Below, piece after piece: positions 13,035-22,726 of a DNA stretch of 64,000 nucleotides. The position numbers and the translations under genes were made by a program. The notes under the pieces were generated by a model, which was not told where the DNA came from, searched no databases, and saw only the letters and a program-made list of their open reading frames with translations. This DNA is from Flavobacterium cupriresistens (lineage in GTDB: Bacteria > Bacteroidota > Bacteroidia > Flavobacteriales > Flavobacteriaceae), in the NCBI RefSeq assembly GCF_020911925.1, contig NZ_CP087134.1, positions 1,178,001-1,242,000 on the forward strand. Direction: 5' to 3'. Within the stretch, counting starts at the first letter, position 1. Each line of letters begins with the position of its first letter.

Positions 13035-14288
13035 ATGGCATTAAGGCGAGTTGTTGTAACAGGATTAGGTGCTCTTACTCCTATCGGGAATAATATCCAG
13101 GAATATTGGGACGCACTTGTGAATGGAGTTAGCGGAGCCGCTCCTATCACATATTATGATACAGAGAAGCATAAGACGAAATTTGCCTGTGAAGTAAAAA
13201 ACTTCAATATTGAAGATTTTATGGATCGCAAAGAATCTCGAAGATTAGACAAATTTGCACAATATGCAGTTGCTGCCAGTGATGAAGCTATTAAAGATGC
13301 TGGACTTACAGATGATAATATCGACAAACAAAGAGTTGGTGTTATTTGGGGAGCAGGAATTGGAGGTTTAGAAACTTTTCAGGAAGAGGTAATTTATTAT
13401 GCAAAAGGGGACGGAACTCCAAAGTTTAATCCGTTTTTTATACCTAAAATGATTGCCGATATAGCTCCTGCGCATATTTCGATGCGTAATGGTTATATGG
13501 GACCAAATTATACTACTGTTTCTGCATGTGCATCTTCTGCAAATGCATTAATTGATGCTTTCAACTACATTCGTTTAGGAATGTGTGATGTTATTGTTTC
13601 AGGTGGTTCAGAAGCAGCAATTACGATTGCCGGTATGGGAGGTTTTAATTCTATGCACGCTTTATCAACAAGAAACGAAAGTCCACAAACCGCTTCAAGA
13701 CCTTTTGACGGAACCAGAGACGGTTTTGTTTTAGGAGAAGGAGCAGGAGCTTTGGTTCTTGAAGATTACGAACATGCTAAAGCTCGTGGCGCAAAAATTT
13801 ATTGCGAAATTGGCGGAGGCGGAATGTCATCTGATGCGTACCACTTAACAGCACCACATCCGGAAGGAATCGGGGTTATTGCAGTAATGAAAAATACATT
13901 GAGAGATGCCGGAATGAATCCTGAAGATGTTGATCACATCAACACACACGGAACTTCTACTCCTCTTGGTGATGTAGCAGAATTAAAAGCGATTAGTGCT
14001 GTTTTTGGCGAACATGCAAAAAACATCAATATCAACTCTACTAAATCGATGACAGGTCACTTGCTTGGTGCTGCCGGAGCTATTGAAGCAATTGCTTCTA
14101 TTTTGGCAATGAAACACGGTATTGTGCCACCAACAATCAATCATACGGTTGTTGACGAAAAGATTGATCCATCATTAAACCTTACCTTAAACAAACCTCA
14201 GAAAAGAGAAGTAAATGTTGCTATGAGTAACACTTTTGGTTTTGGAGGACATAATGCTTGTGTATTGTTTAAAAAATTAGTTGACTAG
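13035..14288 (+). CDS. fabF: 3-oxoacyl-[acyl-carrier-protein] synthase II
   Basis: Condenses malonyl-ACP with acyl-ACP in fatty acid elongation. The 417-residue protein starts MALRRVVVTGLGALTPIG. The Cys-His-His triad is visible: Cys in VSACASSANAL (about 162), His in NTHGTSTPLGD (about 304) and His in GHLLGAAGA (about 341). Gly-rich FGFGGHNA near the C-terminus is typical. rnc follows 14 bp downstream, so fabF-rnc are co-transcribed, an order common in Bacteroidetes. Confidence 0.96.
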   Translation: MALRRVVVTGLGALTPIGNNIQEYWDALVNGVSGAAPITYYDTEKHKTKFACEVKNFNIEDFMDRKESRRLDKFAQYAVAASDEAIKDAGLTDDNIDKQRVGVIWGAGIGGLETFQEEVIYYAKGDGTPKFNPFFIPKMIADIAPAHISMRNGYMGPNYTTVSACASSANALIDAFNYIRLGMCDVIVSGGSEAAITIAGMGGFNSMHALSTRNESPQTASRPFDGTRDGFVLGEGAGALVLEDYEHAKARGAKIYCEIGGGGMSSDAYHLTAPHPEGIGVIAVMKNTLRDAGMNPEDVDHINTHGTSTPLGDVAELKAISAVFGEHAKNININSTKSMTGHLLGAAGAIEAIASILAMKHGIVPPTINHTVVDEKIDPSLNLTLNKPQKREVNVAMSNTFGFGGHNACVLFKKLVD

Positions 14289-14302
14289 TTTTAGTTTTGT
14301 CT

Positions 14303-15043
14303 ATGAATATTATCAAAAAAATATTTTCGAAATCCCGTTCTCAAGAAGACGGGATTTTTTTTGGCAGTATTCAGAAAATACTGGGTTTTCAGCCCGGTTC
14401 AATTGATTTTTATAAGAAAGCGTTTACGCACCGATCTTCTAATAAGCAAGACGAAAAGGGAAATCCGATTAATTACGAACGTCTGGAATTTCTGGGTGAT
14501 GCCATGTTAAGTGCTGTAATTGCAGCGCATCTGTTTAACAAAGCACCCAATGGAGATGAAGGTTATTTGACAAAAATGCGTTCGAAAATCGTGAGCCGTG
14601 AGCATTTGAATGAATTGGGGAAAGATTTGAATTTAGTTCGCTTTGTAGAGAGCAAAGTACCCATTCATCATTTTGGAGAAAATATTCATGGTAATATTTT
14701 TGAATCTCTTATTGGCGCTATTTATCTCGATAAAGGATATCCTTTTTGTGAAAAGTTTATTCAAAAAAGAGTCATTACACCTTATGTAGACATTGCCCGA
14801 CTTGAAGGGAAAGTAATTAGTTATAAAAGTCTGGTTATCGAATGGTGTCAGAAAGAAAAAAAGATCTTTCACTATGATATTTTCGAGGACAACGGAATTG
14901 ATGGTCAACGTTTGTTTGGCGTAAAATTAAGTATAGACGATAAAGTAATTGCGAGAGCAAGAGCAACTTCAAAAAAGAAAGCAGAAGAAAAAGCATCACA
15001 AAGAGCTTATTTTGCATTTCAAGAAAAAATAGATAAGAAATAA
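14303..15043 (+). CDS. rnc: Ribonuclease III
   Basis: Cleaves double-stranded RNA, processing rRNA precursors and regulatory duplexes. The 246-residue protein has the nuclease signature ERLEFLGDAMLS at about residue 56 and a second acidic site, ESLIGAIYLD, at about 135. A C-terminal dsRNA-binding domain spans about 175-240. I start at the ATG at 14303; an in-frame TTG six bases earlier is less likely. It is the likely enzyme for maturing structured RNAs in this genome. Confidence 0.94.
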   Translation: MNIIKKIFSKSRSQEDGIFFGSIQKILGFQPGSIDFYKKAFTHRSSNKQDEKGNPINYERLEFLGDAMLSAVIAAHLFNKAPNGDEGYLTKMRSKIVSREHLNELGKDLNLVRFVESKVPIHHFGENIHGNIFESLIGAIYLDKGYPFCEKFIQKRVITPYVDIARLEGKVISYKSLVIEWCQKEKKIFHYDIFEDNGIDGQRLFGVKLSIDDKVIARARATSKKKAEEKASQRAYFAFQEKIDKK

Positions 15044-15120
15044 CTACAAAATTAGCTCAGCTTTGTTAAAGCTACAACGTTTTCGTTTATAAATTAACAA
15101 AAACAAGCTAATCTTAACTA

Positions 15121-15149
15121 TTGATGCTCCGTTAGAAATAGTATATTTA
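15121..15149 (+). promoter_or_regulatory. Promoter of the IPExxxVDY-pyk unit
   Basis: TTG (15121-15123), 18 nt, TATATTTA (15142-15149), 20 bp before the ATG at 15169. The spacing equals that of the acpP promoter. Confidence 0.65.
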
Positions 15150-15168
15150 CAACTTGATTTTTCATGAT

Positions 15169-15657
15169 ATGGCAATTCATAGATTGGATTTAGACGAATT
15201 TGACGAAATTGATTATTATTTAATGGCAATTCATACTTCATTAGAAGATTATAGATTGGCCTATTTTATCAATAAAAAACTTCCTATTAACTTAAGTAAG
15301 AGTAAGAACGAGATCCATGCTCAAACTAAAGAAGGTGAGGCAAATTTCTCCAGATTTTACTATTATGATTCCGAGAAAGCCGTTTCATGGAATTTGATTC
15401 AGAATAAACATGAAATCATTTCAGTGAGTACAAATGATTTCCAGAATTTGTTTTCCGATGAAACGAGTGAGGTTTCTACAACAATTCATTTACTTCCTGA
15501 ATTCAAAAAAGTAGATTTTTTCCTGAAAATTGAGAATAGCGACGAGGCTATTGATTTTTCAGAAATCCAACAACAGCTAAATGCAATAGAGAGTATCGCA
15601 GCTATATATGTTGTGGATACAAACAAAATAAAGTCAAAAAACAATTTAATTTTTTAA
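15169..15657 (+). CDS. IPExxxVDY family protein
   Basis: A 162-residue acidic cytoplasmic protein of unknown function, found next to pyruvate kinase in flavobacteria. The family motif is present as LPEFKKVDF at residues 109-117. I chose the ATG at 15169 (MAIHRLDLDEFDEIDYYL); an in-frame TTG at 15154 would add five residues. The gene ends 5 bp before pyk, so the two are co-transcribed and probably coupled; a role linked to glycolysis or Pyk is a guess from position. Confidence 0.8.
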   Translation: MAIHRLDLDEFDEIDYYLMAIHTSLEDYRLAYFINKKLPINLSKSKNEIHAQTKEGEANFSRFYYYDSEKAVSWNLIQNKHEIISVSTNDFQNLFSDETSEVSTTIHLLPEFKKVDFFLKIENSDEAIDFSEIQQQLNAIESIAAIYVVDTNKIKSKNNLIF

Positions 15658-15662
15658 AAAAA

Positions 15663-17096
15663 ATGCTTACAAACAAAAAAACTAAAATTGTAGCTACACT
15701 TGGGCCTGCATGTAGTACGAGAGAGATTATCAAGGATATGATCGAGGCAGGTGTAAATGTATTTAGAATCAATTTTTCGCATGCAGATTACGAAGGAGTA
15801 AAAGAAAAAATCGAGATTATCAGAGGATTAAACGAAGAGTTTGGTTACACTACAGCAATCCTTGGGGATTTGCAAGGACCAAAACTTAGAGTTGGAGTAA
15901 TGGAAGAAGGAACAGTAGTACACGATGGTGATTTGATCACGTTTACAACTGCTGAAGATATTATCGGAACTGCTTCAAAAGTATTCATGAAGTATCAAAA
16001 CTTTCCAAATGATGTGAATCCGGGAGAACGTATTTTATTGGATGATGGTAAGTTGATTTTTGAAATTATTTCAACAGATAAAAAATCAGAAGTTGTTGCT
16101 AAAGTAATTCAGGGTGGAGAGTTAAAATCTAAAAAAGGGGTTAACCTTCCAAACACTAAAATTTCTTTACCGGCATTAACTGAAAAAGATATTGCTGATG
16201 CGATTTTCGCCATCGGACAAAAAGTAGACTGGATCGCACTTTCGTTTGTAAAAACACCTCGCGATTTACAAGACTTACAAGAATTGATCGCTCAACATTC
16301 AGAATATAAAATTCCGATTGTGGCTAAAATCGAAATGCCGGAAGCGCTTGAGAACATCGATAAAATTGTAGCGTATTGTGATGCCTTGATGGTTGCGCGT
16401 GGAGATTTAGGAGTTGAACTTCCTGCACATGAAGTACCATTAGTACAAAAAGATTTGATCAGAAGAGCTAAAACAGCAAGGATTCCGGTTATTGTTGCTA
16501 CTCAGATGATGGAAACGATGATTACGAGTTTAACGCCAACCAGAGCAGAAGTAAATGACGTTGCCAACTCGGTAATGGATGGTGCTGATGCTGTAATGTT
16601 ATCTGGAGAAACTGCGACTGGAAATTATCCGGTACAGGTGATTCAGAAAATGACTCAAATTTGTGAAGCGGTTGAAGATTCTCCGCTAATCAATGTTCCA
16701 CAGAATACACCTCAAATTAAAACGAAACGTTTTATTACTAAAACAGTTTGTCACCAGGCTGCTTTGTTAGCTAATGAAATTGATGCAAAAGCAATTTGTA
16801 CCTTAACTAATAGTGGTTATACAGCTTTCCAAATTTCGGCTTGGAGACCATCATCAGCGCATATTTTGGTATTTACTTCAAACAGAAGAATCCTGACCCA
16901 ATTGAATTTATTATGGGGAGTAAAATCGTATTTCTATGATAAAGACGAAAGTACAGATGATACTGTAACAGACGTTAACAAAATAGCAGTAGAAAAAGGA
17001 TATGCGGTAAAAGGAGATTACTTGATCAACCTTGCGGCAATGCCAATTAAAGATAAAGGAATGGTAAACACCATGAGAGTTTCTGAAATAGAATAA
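15663..17096 (+). CDS. pyk: Pyruvate kinase
   Basis: Converts phosphoenolpyruvate and ADP to pyruvate and ATP, the last step of glycolysis. The 477-residue protein starts KTKIVATLGPACSTRE with FRINFSHAD, and has the signature region IPIVAKIEMPEALENID with the catalytic Lys, LMVARGDLGVELP, and DGADAVMLSGETATGNYPV. The C-terminal domain is complete. It lies directly behind the IPExxxVDY gene and is followed by two terminator hairpins. Confidence 0.97.
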   Translation: MLTNKKTKIVATLGPACSTREIIKDMIEAGVNVFRINFSHADYEGVKEKIEIIRGLNEEFGYTTAILGDLQGPKLRVGVMEEGTVVHDGDLITFTTAEDIIGTASKVFMKYQNFPNDVNPGERILLDDGKLIFEIISTDKKSEVVAKVIQGGELKSKKGVNLPNTKISLPALTEKDIADAIFAIGQKVDWIALSFVKTPRDLQDLQELIAQHSEYKIPIVAKIEMPEALENIDKIVAYCDALMVARGDLGVELPAHEVPLVQKDLIRRAKTARIPVIVATQMMETMITSLTPTRAEVNDVANSVMDGADAVMLSGETATGNYPVQVIQKMTQICEAVEDSPLINVPQNTPQIKTKRFITKTVCHQAALLANEIDAKAICTLTNSGYTAFQISAWRPSSAHILVFTSNRRILTQLNLLWGVKSYFYDKDESTDDTVTDVNKIAVEKGYAVKGDYLINLAAMPIKDKGMVNTMRVSEIE

Positions 17097-17125
17097 TTTC
17101 TATTTACAAGAACGAATTAGTATAA

Positions 17126-17154
17126 AAAACCATCAGAATTATTCTGGTGGTTTT
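17126..17154 (+). terminator. First terminator after pyk
   Basis: AAAACCATCAGAA pairs with TTCTGGTGGTTTT around a 3-nt loop, followed by T residues. Confidence 0.8.
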
Positions 17155-17164
17155 TGTTTTGTAG

Positions 17165-17197
17165 AAAAAAGCTTATGAAATCTTCATAAGCTTTTTT
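17165..17197 (+). terminator. Second terminator after pyk
   Basis: AAAAAAGCTTATGAA pairs with TTCATAAGCTTTTTT around a 3-nt loop. With the first it makes a double block before the sulfatase cluster. Confidence 0.85.
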
Positions 17198-17218
17198 TAT
17201 TGCCACTCTGTTTTTTAT

Positions 17219-17240
17219 GTTTCATTTTATAAAATGAAAC
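17219..17240. promoter_or_regulatory. Perfect 22-bp palindrome, operator candidate for the sulfatase cluster
   Basis: The half-site GTTTCATTTTA is followed at once by its exact reverse complement TAAAATGAAAC. It ends 23 bp before the -33 box of the sulfatase promoter and has no T-run, so a dimeric regulator site is more likely than a terminator. Confidence 0.6.
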
Positions 17241-17263
17241 AAGGTCATTACTCATAAATGACT

Positions 17264-17291
17264 TTGGTCTGTACTTTATTGTCTAATTTTG
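17264..17291 (+). promoter_or_regulatory. Promoter of the sulfatase cluster
   Basis: TTG (17264-17266), 17 nt, TAATTTTG (17284-17291), a full -33/-7 match. The leader to the ATG at 17455 is about 155 nt. The rest of the 358-bp gap after pyk holds only the two terminators and the palindrome. Confidence 0.7.
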
Positions 17292-17454
17292 AGCCACTTG
17301 CAAAAAAAATGTTAAAAAATCCTACTTATAAACTCCTTTCAAAAATGATCTGAAAATTTTACTTCAACCGGAACAGGTTTTACTGTATTTGATTTTGTTA
17401 AAACATTTTTTGCCAACACCCCTAGAACAAGAATTAATAACAAAATTTATCATC

Positions 17455-19134
17455 ATGAAACAAATCAATTTTAAATGCAGATTTCGAAATGCGATACAAT
17501 TAGTTGCATTGATCTGCTTTACCGGATTACATGCTCAGAATAACAAAAAGCCCAACATTCTGATCATTTGGGGAGACGATATTGGTACCACTAATATCAG
17601 TGCCTACAGCGATGGTTTAATGGGATTTACAACACCAAACATCGACCGTATTGCAAATGAAGGAGAACGTTTTTTGCATTATTACGGAGAACAAAGTTGT
17701 ACAGCAGGACGCGCCGCCTTCTTAACAGGTCAACACGGTCTTAGAACAGGTCTTACCAAGGTAGGATTTCCGGGAGCGCCAATGGGTATGAGTCAGTTAG
17801 ATCCTTCTATAGGAGGGATTATGAAACAATTGGGATATGTAACAGGACAGTTTGGTAAAAATCACGTTGGGGATCGTAATGAAAGTTTACCAACCGTAAA
17901 CGGATTTGATGAGTTCTTCGGAAATCTGTATCACCTTAATGCAGAAGAAGAACCGGAATTACCGGATTATCCTAAAGATCCTGAATATCTGAAAAAATAT
18001 GGACCAAGAGGGGTTTTAAAATGTACCGCTACCAATTCAGATGATGCTACTACAGATGATCGTTTTGGAAGAGTTGGAAAACAAAAAATAGAAGATACGG
18101 GAGCACTTACCAAAAAAAGAATGGAGACCGTAGACGATGAAACGTCTGCAGCTGCTATTGATTTTATTAAAAGACAACATGCAGCAGGGAAACCCTTTTT
18201 CTGCTGGTGGAATGGTACCCGTATGCACCTTCGTACACACGTGAGAGCAGAACATCGAGGAAAATATACACATGGTGACAGTGAATATATTGACGGTATG
18301 ATCGAACATGATATTACAGTAGGCGATTTATTAAAAGCATTAGATGATTTAGGAATTGCCGATAATACCATAGTAGTATATTCTACTGATAATGGCCCTC
18401 ATATGAATACCTGGCCGGATGCTGCCATGACACCATTCCGTTCAGAAAAAAACACCAACTGGGAAGGAGCATACAGAGTTCCTTGTATCGTACGTTGGCC
18501 GGGTGTAATTAAACCGGGAACTGTTACTACCGAAATAATGAGTCACAATGATTGGATGCCGACTTTGGCATCAATAGCCGGAGAACCGGATTTGGCTAAA
18601 AAACTTTTAACCGGGTATACTGCCAATGGTAAAAACTATAAAGTACACTTAGATGGTTATGATCAAAGTAACTTTTTAAAAGGCAAATCTCCAAAAAGCG
18701 CCAGAGATAAATTCTTTTATACAGACGATGACGGGCTTTTGGTAGGTCTTAGAGAAGGCGATTACAAATATGTATTTGCAGAGCAACGTCTCGAAGGAAC
18801 TATGGGAGTTTGGGCAGAACCTTTTACAAAGCTGCGTTTACAAAAAATATTCAACCTGTATCAAGACCCTTTTGAGAGAGCCGATATTACTTCAAATACA
18901 TTTTGGGACTGGCAATTAAATCACGTTCAATTAATGTATGGTGCCATTCAGGATGTAGTTGCATTTGCAGGGACATTTAAAGAATATCCACCACGTTCTA
19001 TTCCGCCAAGTTTCTCTGCCTACACCATTATGGAGGAGACGATGAAAGACATAAAAGCAAAACAATATATAGAAAAAAATATATTAGCTAAAGAAAAAGG
19101 ACAAGACGAGCCGACCGATAAAAAGAAGAAATAA
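17455..19134 (+). CDS. Secreted arylsulfatase-type sulfatase
   Basis: A 559-residue S1-type sulfatase with a signal peptide (MKQINFKCRFRNAIQL... cut after GLHAQ, about residue 28). Metal ligands appear as WGDDIG (Asp41, Asp42) and STDNGPH (Asp, Asn). The formylglycine site is Cys82 in SCTAGRAAFLTGQ, that is C-x-A-x-R rather than the commoner C-x-P-x-R, as in one subgroup of bacterial arylsulfatases. The substrate is unknown. The start at 17455 is chosen because the 22 residues upstream would bury the signal peptide. A terminator follows at 19147, so the downstream genes may need some read-through. Confidence 0.88.
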   Translation: MKQINFKCRFRNAIQLVALICFTGLHAQNNKKPNILIIWGDDIGTTNISAYSDGLMGFTTPNIDRIANEGERFLHYYGEQSCTAGRAAFLTGQHGLRTGLTKVGFPGAPMGMSQLDPSIGGIMKQLGYVTGQFGKNHVGDRNESLPTVNGFDEFFGNLYHLNAEEEPELPDYPKDPEYLKKYGPRGVLKCTATNSDDATTDDRFGRVGKQKIEDTGALTKKRMETVDDETSAAAIDFIKRQHAAGKPFFCWWNGTRMHLRTHVRAEHRGKYTHGDSEYIDGMIEHDITVGDLLKALDDLGIADNTIVVYSTDNGPHMNTWPDAAMTPFRSEKNTNWEGAYRVPCIVRWPGVIKPGTVTTEIMSHNDWMPTLASIAGEPDLAKKLLTGYTANGKNYKVHLDGYDQSNFLKGKSPKSARDKFFYTDDDGLLVGLREGDYKYVFAEQRLEGTMGVWAEPFTKLRLQKIFNLYQDPFERADITSNTFWDWQLNHVQLMYGAIQDVVAFAGTFKEYPPRSIPPSFSAYTIMEETMKDIKAKQYIEKNILAKEKGQDEPTDKKKK

Positions 19135-19146
19135 ACAGAACCAATG

Positions 19147-19179
19147 AAAAGATTCAGGTCGTATGGCCTGAATCTTTTT
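19147..19179 (+). terminator. Terminator or attenuator after the sulfatase gene
   Basis: AAAAGATTCAGG (19147-19158) pairs perfectly with CCTGAATCTTTT (19167-19178). The next gene of the cluster starts 24 bp further on, so it may set the sulfatase apart from the rest. Confidence 0.8.
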
Positions 19180-19201
19180 GATATAATAAAACAGAAATAT
19201 T

Positions 19202-20218
19202 ATGCTTAGAAAGATACTTTTAGTACAGTTAGGAGTCTTATTATTGGTCTCCTGTAAAAAATCAGATACTATAACTGTTCCAATAACAGACGGCAAACAA
19301 ACAGAAAATACAGTAGCAGGAGATCCATTGCCAAGTTGGACAGATGGAACTTTAAAAAATGATATTATTGCTTATGTAGAAAAGGTTACCAAAGAAGGAA
19401 GTCCGGATTTTATTCCAATAGAAAACAGGATTGCCACTTTTGATAATGACGGAACACTGTGGGCAGAAAAACCGTATGTGCAGGAATTATTTGCTTTTTA
19501 TCGGGTAAAGAAAATGACAGATGCCAATCCCGAATTAACAAAGAAACAACCCTTTAAAGCGGTTATTGAAAAAGACAAAACCTATTTTGAAAAAGGAGGC
19601 CAAAAAGCACTCATAGAACTTATTGCCGCTACACATACCGGAATGACAGAAGATGCTTTTGAAGCAGATGTTAAAGATTTTTTTGCAACAGCAAAATTTC
19701 CCGGAAAAAATGTTCCGCTAACACAAATACGATATCAGCCACAGTTGGAATTGCTTGCTTATTTACGGGCAAACGGTTTTAAGACTTTTATTGTTACCGG
19801 AGGAACTATTGAATTGGTACGAGGAATTTCATCAGATTTTTACGGAATTCCAAAAGAACAGGTCGTGGGTACTTCTTTCAAATACAAATTTGATGAGGCC
19901 AATCGCACCATCATTAGAGAACCAGCCTTAAATCAGTTTAACGATAAAACAGCTAAACCGGTGGGGATACAATTGCATATTGGTCAGCGTCCCGTTTTTG
20001 CCTGTGGAAATGAGGGTGGGGCAGGAGATATCGCCATGCTCGAATATTGCCAGAGTAATAAGTATCCTTCTTTTCAATTGTTGGTCAATCATAACGATTC
20101 CATAAGAGAATACAGTTATTCAGAAAAAGACAATGCTTCCTTAAATGCAGCCGCCAAAAACAAATGGCATGTTGTAAATATGAAAGAAGACTGGAAAAAA
20201 GTTTTTGCAGATAAATAA
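19202..20218 (+). CDS. HAD-superfamily phosphatase, lipoprotein
   Basis: A 338-residue protein with a lipoprotein signal (LLLVSC, Cys18). HAD motif I is FDNDGTLW with Asp81 and Asp83; motif II is the Thr in FIVTGGT; the late acidic motif is GNEGGAGDIAML. It is therefore a probable phosphatase tethered in the periplasm or at the outer membrane, unusual for HAD enzymes, which are mostly cytoplasmic. The substrate is unknown. It belongs to the sulfatase-DUF1254-DUF2252 neighbourhood and may share substrates with the sulfatase. Confidence 0.82.
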   Translation: MLRKILLVQLGVLLLVSCKKSDTITVPITDGKQTENTVAGDPLPSWTDGTLKNDIIAYVEKVTKEGSPDFIPIENRIATFDNDGTLWAEKPYVQELFAFYRVKKMTDANPELTKKQPFKAVIEKDKTYFEKGGQKALIELIAATHTGMTEDAFEADVKDFFATAKFPGKNVPLTQIRYQPQLELLAYLRANGFKTFIVTGGTIELVRGISSDFYGIPKEQVVGTSFKYKFDEANRTIIREPALNQFNDKTAKPVGIQLHIGQRPVFACGNEGGAGDIAMLEYCQSNKYPSFQLLVNHNDSIREYSYSEKDNASLNAAAKNKWHVVNMKEDWKKVFADK

Positions 20219-20291
20219 TCTGATTGGGTAATTCAGCTGCAATAACGATTAACAATCGAAAGCTTAGTTTAATTTTTTTTAAATAATAATT

Positions 20292-21122
20292 ATGAAAAAG
20301 GCAAGATTTTATGGTACTATCAAAGTGTTGTTTAGTACCGTTTGTTTTCTTTTGAGTTTAAACGCTGTAGCACAAGAGAAACCGGATAAGCCCGGAGCAA
20401 GTGCTCAGGAACTCGCAGATAAACTCGCTAATCCCGTTGCAAGTCTGATAAGTGTGCCTTTTCAGAATAATTTAAATTATGGTATTGGTCCTTTTAACGG
20501 ATCAAAATATACGGTTAATTTTCAACCTGTAATTCCATTTAAGATAAGTGATAATCTAAATTTAATTACACGATATATAATCCCGATTGTAGATCAGAGA
20601 GATATTACCGGAGAAAATACACATCAGTTTGGTTTAAGTGACGCTACCATTACCGCCTTTTTTGCCCCAAAAGCCAAAGGAATTATTTACGGGATAGGCC
20701 CCGCATTTTTAGTACCCATTGCCACAGATAAAGTACTGGGAACAGAAAAATTCGGAATTGGCCCAAGTGTATTATTAATGCATCAGGGCAAAGGGCTTTC
20801 GGTAGGTTTTATTGCCAATCAGATTTGGTCCGTGGCCGGAAATGATAACCGTGCCGATGTCAATCAGTTTTATACCCAAATATTCTTTTCTCATAGTTAT
20901 AAAAGCGGAGCCAACTTAGGAATAAATGCCGAAATAACTCAAAATTGGGAAGGTAATACAACTGCAATCTCTTTAAATCCGTCTATCGGAGCGGTATCAA
21001 AATTAGGAAGTCAGGTTATTCAGTTCTCTTTATCTCCATTGATACCCATTGTTGGGCCTAGAGAATCAAGACCAGATTGGGGCTTAAGAGTCATATTGTC
21101 TTTTGTATTTCCGGGAAAATAA
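20292..21122 (+). CDS. Outer-membrane beta-barrel protein (MetA/neuromedin-U-like transporter family)
   Basis: A 276-residue exported protein (signal peptide to about ...NAVAQ, residue 27) with the pattern of a small barrel: alternating hydrophobic strands, NLNYGIGPFNG, PVIPFKISDNLNLITRYIIPI, GIGPAFLVPIATD, and a final strand RVILSFVFPGK. It resembles proteins often annotated as neuromedin U or as phenol-degradation MetA-like transporters; these names carry no real function here. It is third in the sulfatase cluster and probably forms an outer-membrane channel for its substrate or product. Confidence 0.7.
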   Translation: MKKARFYGTIKVLFSTVCFLLSLNAVAQEKPDKPGASAQELADKLANPVASLISVPFQNNLNYGIGPFNGSKYTVNFQPVIPFKISDNLNLITRYIIPIVDQRDITGENTHQFGLSDATITAFFAPKAKGIIYGIGPAFLVPIATDKVLGTEKFGIGPSVLLMHQGKGLSVGFIANQIWSVAGNDNRADVNQFYTQIFFSHSYKSGANLGINAEITQNWEGNTTAISLNPSIGAVSKLGSQVIQFSLSPLIPIVGPRESRPDWGLRVILSFVFPGK

Positions 21123-21311
21123 AATCATTTGACAACGTTTTATTAAAACTAAAATTAGGAGAAGTAAAAGGTTGATTATTGTTTAGATACAGAAGAAAAA
21201 AGAAACGATTACGAATCGTTCAAGAACTCCTATTTTAATAAAAGTTGGAAAATGAATGATGGCAAAGAAATAGAATGAAAGGTTTTTGAGTAACTAATCC
21301 ATTTAAAGAAA

Positions 21312-22661
21312 ATGAAAAAAATAATTTTGATATTGATATTTGTCTTTGCTTTTTTCAGTTGTAAAAAAGAAGCTGCAACTCATACAGATTCAACGGCAAC
21401 AACCGAAAATAAAGCAACGCCTTCCGATCAGGATATTGCAGCTGCCTATACCTATTTGTATGGGAGATATCTCGTAATTCAGCAGGAAAACCACGATATA
21501 AACGTCGAAAAAGTAGGCTACAATAAAATAAAATACAATCCGTTGGGTTCTGCACAATTTGTCAATCCAAATCTCGATGTCGCTTATCTGGAAGCCTGGA
21601 TTGCGGTTGATAAAGAACATGCTGTTATTCTGAATATTCCGAAAGTGGAAGGCCGTTATTATACCGCACAATTGCTGGACGGCTGGGGTGAGGTAATTAC
21701 CAATATAAATGAACGTAATTATCCTAAAACACCATATGGGAAATTTGCTTTGGTTCTAAAAGGCACTAATCCGGTAATTCCGGCAAATGCAGTAAAAATT
21801 GAACTTCCATCAGAAAAAGTAAAAATGCTGGCAAGAGTGGAATTAAAAGGCACTCCCGCAGTAGCAAAAAAATTACAAGAACAATTTACGTTTGAAGTCC
21901 CAAGTGGAATTAAGATTGCACCACCACTGACAATTCCTGATTTTACTCCGGCAAAACCAATTGGCGCTGAGATCTTTGATAAAGTAAAAGAAGTTATTGA
22001 TTCGTATCCTGATGTAATGCCAAAAGCAAAAGAATATCAGGCAAAAGCAATCACAGTTGGCGAATTCTATAAAAAAGACGATATCACAAAAGGACACACC
22101 GAAGATATTGTAAAAACAAAAGCAATTCCTGGATTCTTGGCAGGAGCAAAAGGTTTCGGGACACAAAAAGGAGGCTGGTCTGTATCGTATGTTGCCGGAA
22201 AATTTGGCGATGATATCATGGCCAGAGACATCATTAATTATGGAGGCTTGTGGGCAAATGAAGTAAAAGAAGCCATCTATTTTGTCGGACTTACTGATAG
22301 CAATAAACAGTTATTAAGTGGTGATAAAGTTTATGAAATCAAGTTTCCAAAAGAAGCACTTCCGGATACCATGGTCAACGCATTCTGGTCGGTAACGCTT
22401 TATAGTGTACCGGATTACAGAGTAGTTGACAACAAATTAAAGCGATACAATCTTAATAATATTTCGGGTTTAAAGAAAAATGCAGATGGCTCCATGAGCA
22501 TTTGGCTGGGTTCATCCTTACCAAAAAATGCACCTCAGGAGAATTGGCTGCCAACTCCTGCCGGAAAAGGTTTTGCTTTAACGATGCGCATGTACGTCTC
22601 TAAAAAACCGGTACTTGATGGAACATGGTTTCCAAGTCCGATTGAGCTTAAAACAAATTAA
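21312..22661 (+). CDS. DUF1254/DUF1214 domain lipoprotein
   Basis: A 449-residue protein with a lipobox (FFSC, Cys17). The N-terminal DUF1254 part spans about 60-190 (YLYGRYLVIQ, FVNPNLDVAYLEAWIAV, YYTAQLLDGWGEV) and the C-terminal DUF1214 part about 325-445 (AFWSVTLYSVPDYRVVDN, SIWLGSSLP). The families are widespread with unknown function. The gene lies between the barrel protein and DUF2252. Its location is envelope, like most of the cluster. Confidence 0.85.
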   Translation: MKKIILILIFVFAFFSCKKEAATHTDSTATTENKATPSDQDIAAAYTYLYGRYLVIQQENHDINVEKVGYNKIKYNPLGSAQFVNPNLDVAYLEAWIAVDKEHAVILNIPKVEGRYYTAQLLDGWGEVITNINERNYPKTPYGKFALVLKGTNPVIPANAVKIELPSEKVKMLARVELKGTPAVAKKLQEQFTFEVPSGIKIAPPLTIPDFTPAKPIGAEIFDKVKEVIDSYPDVMPKAKEYQAKAITVGEFYKKDDITKGHTEDIVKTKAIPGFLAGAKGFGTQKGGWSVSYVAGKFGDDIMARDIINYGGLWANEVKEAIYFVGLTDSNKQLLSGDKVYEIKFPKEALPDTMVNAFWSVTLYSVPDYRVVDNKLKRYNLNNISGLKKNADGSMSIWLGSSLPKNAPQENWLPTPAGKGFALTMRMYVSKKPVLDGTWFPSPIELKTN

Positions 22662-22726
22662 TCGTTAAAGAAAGATTTTGTCTTTCAGGGAAAAGCGTCG
22701 TTACGGTTGAAATAAAAAATAAAAAA

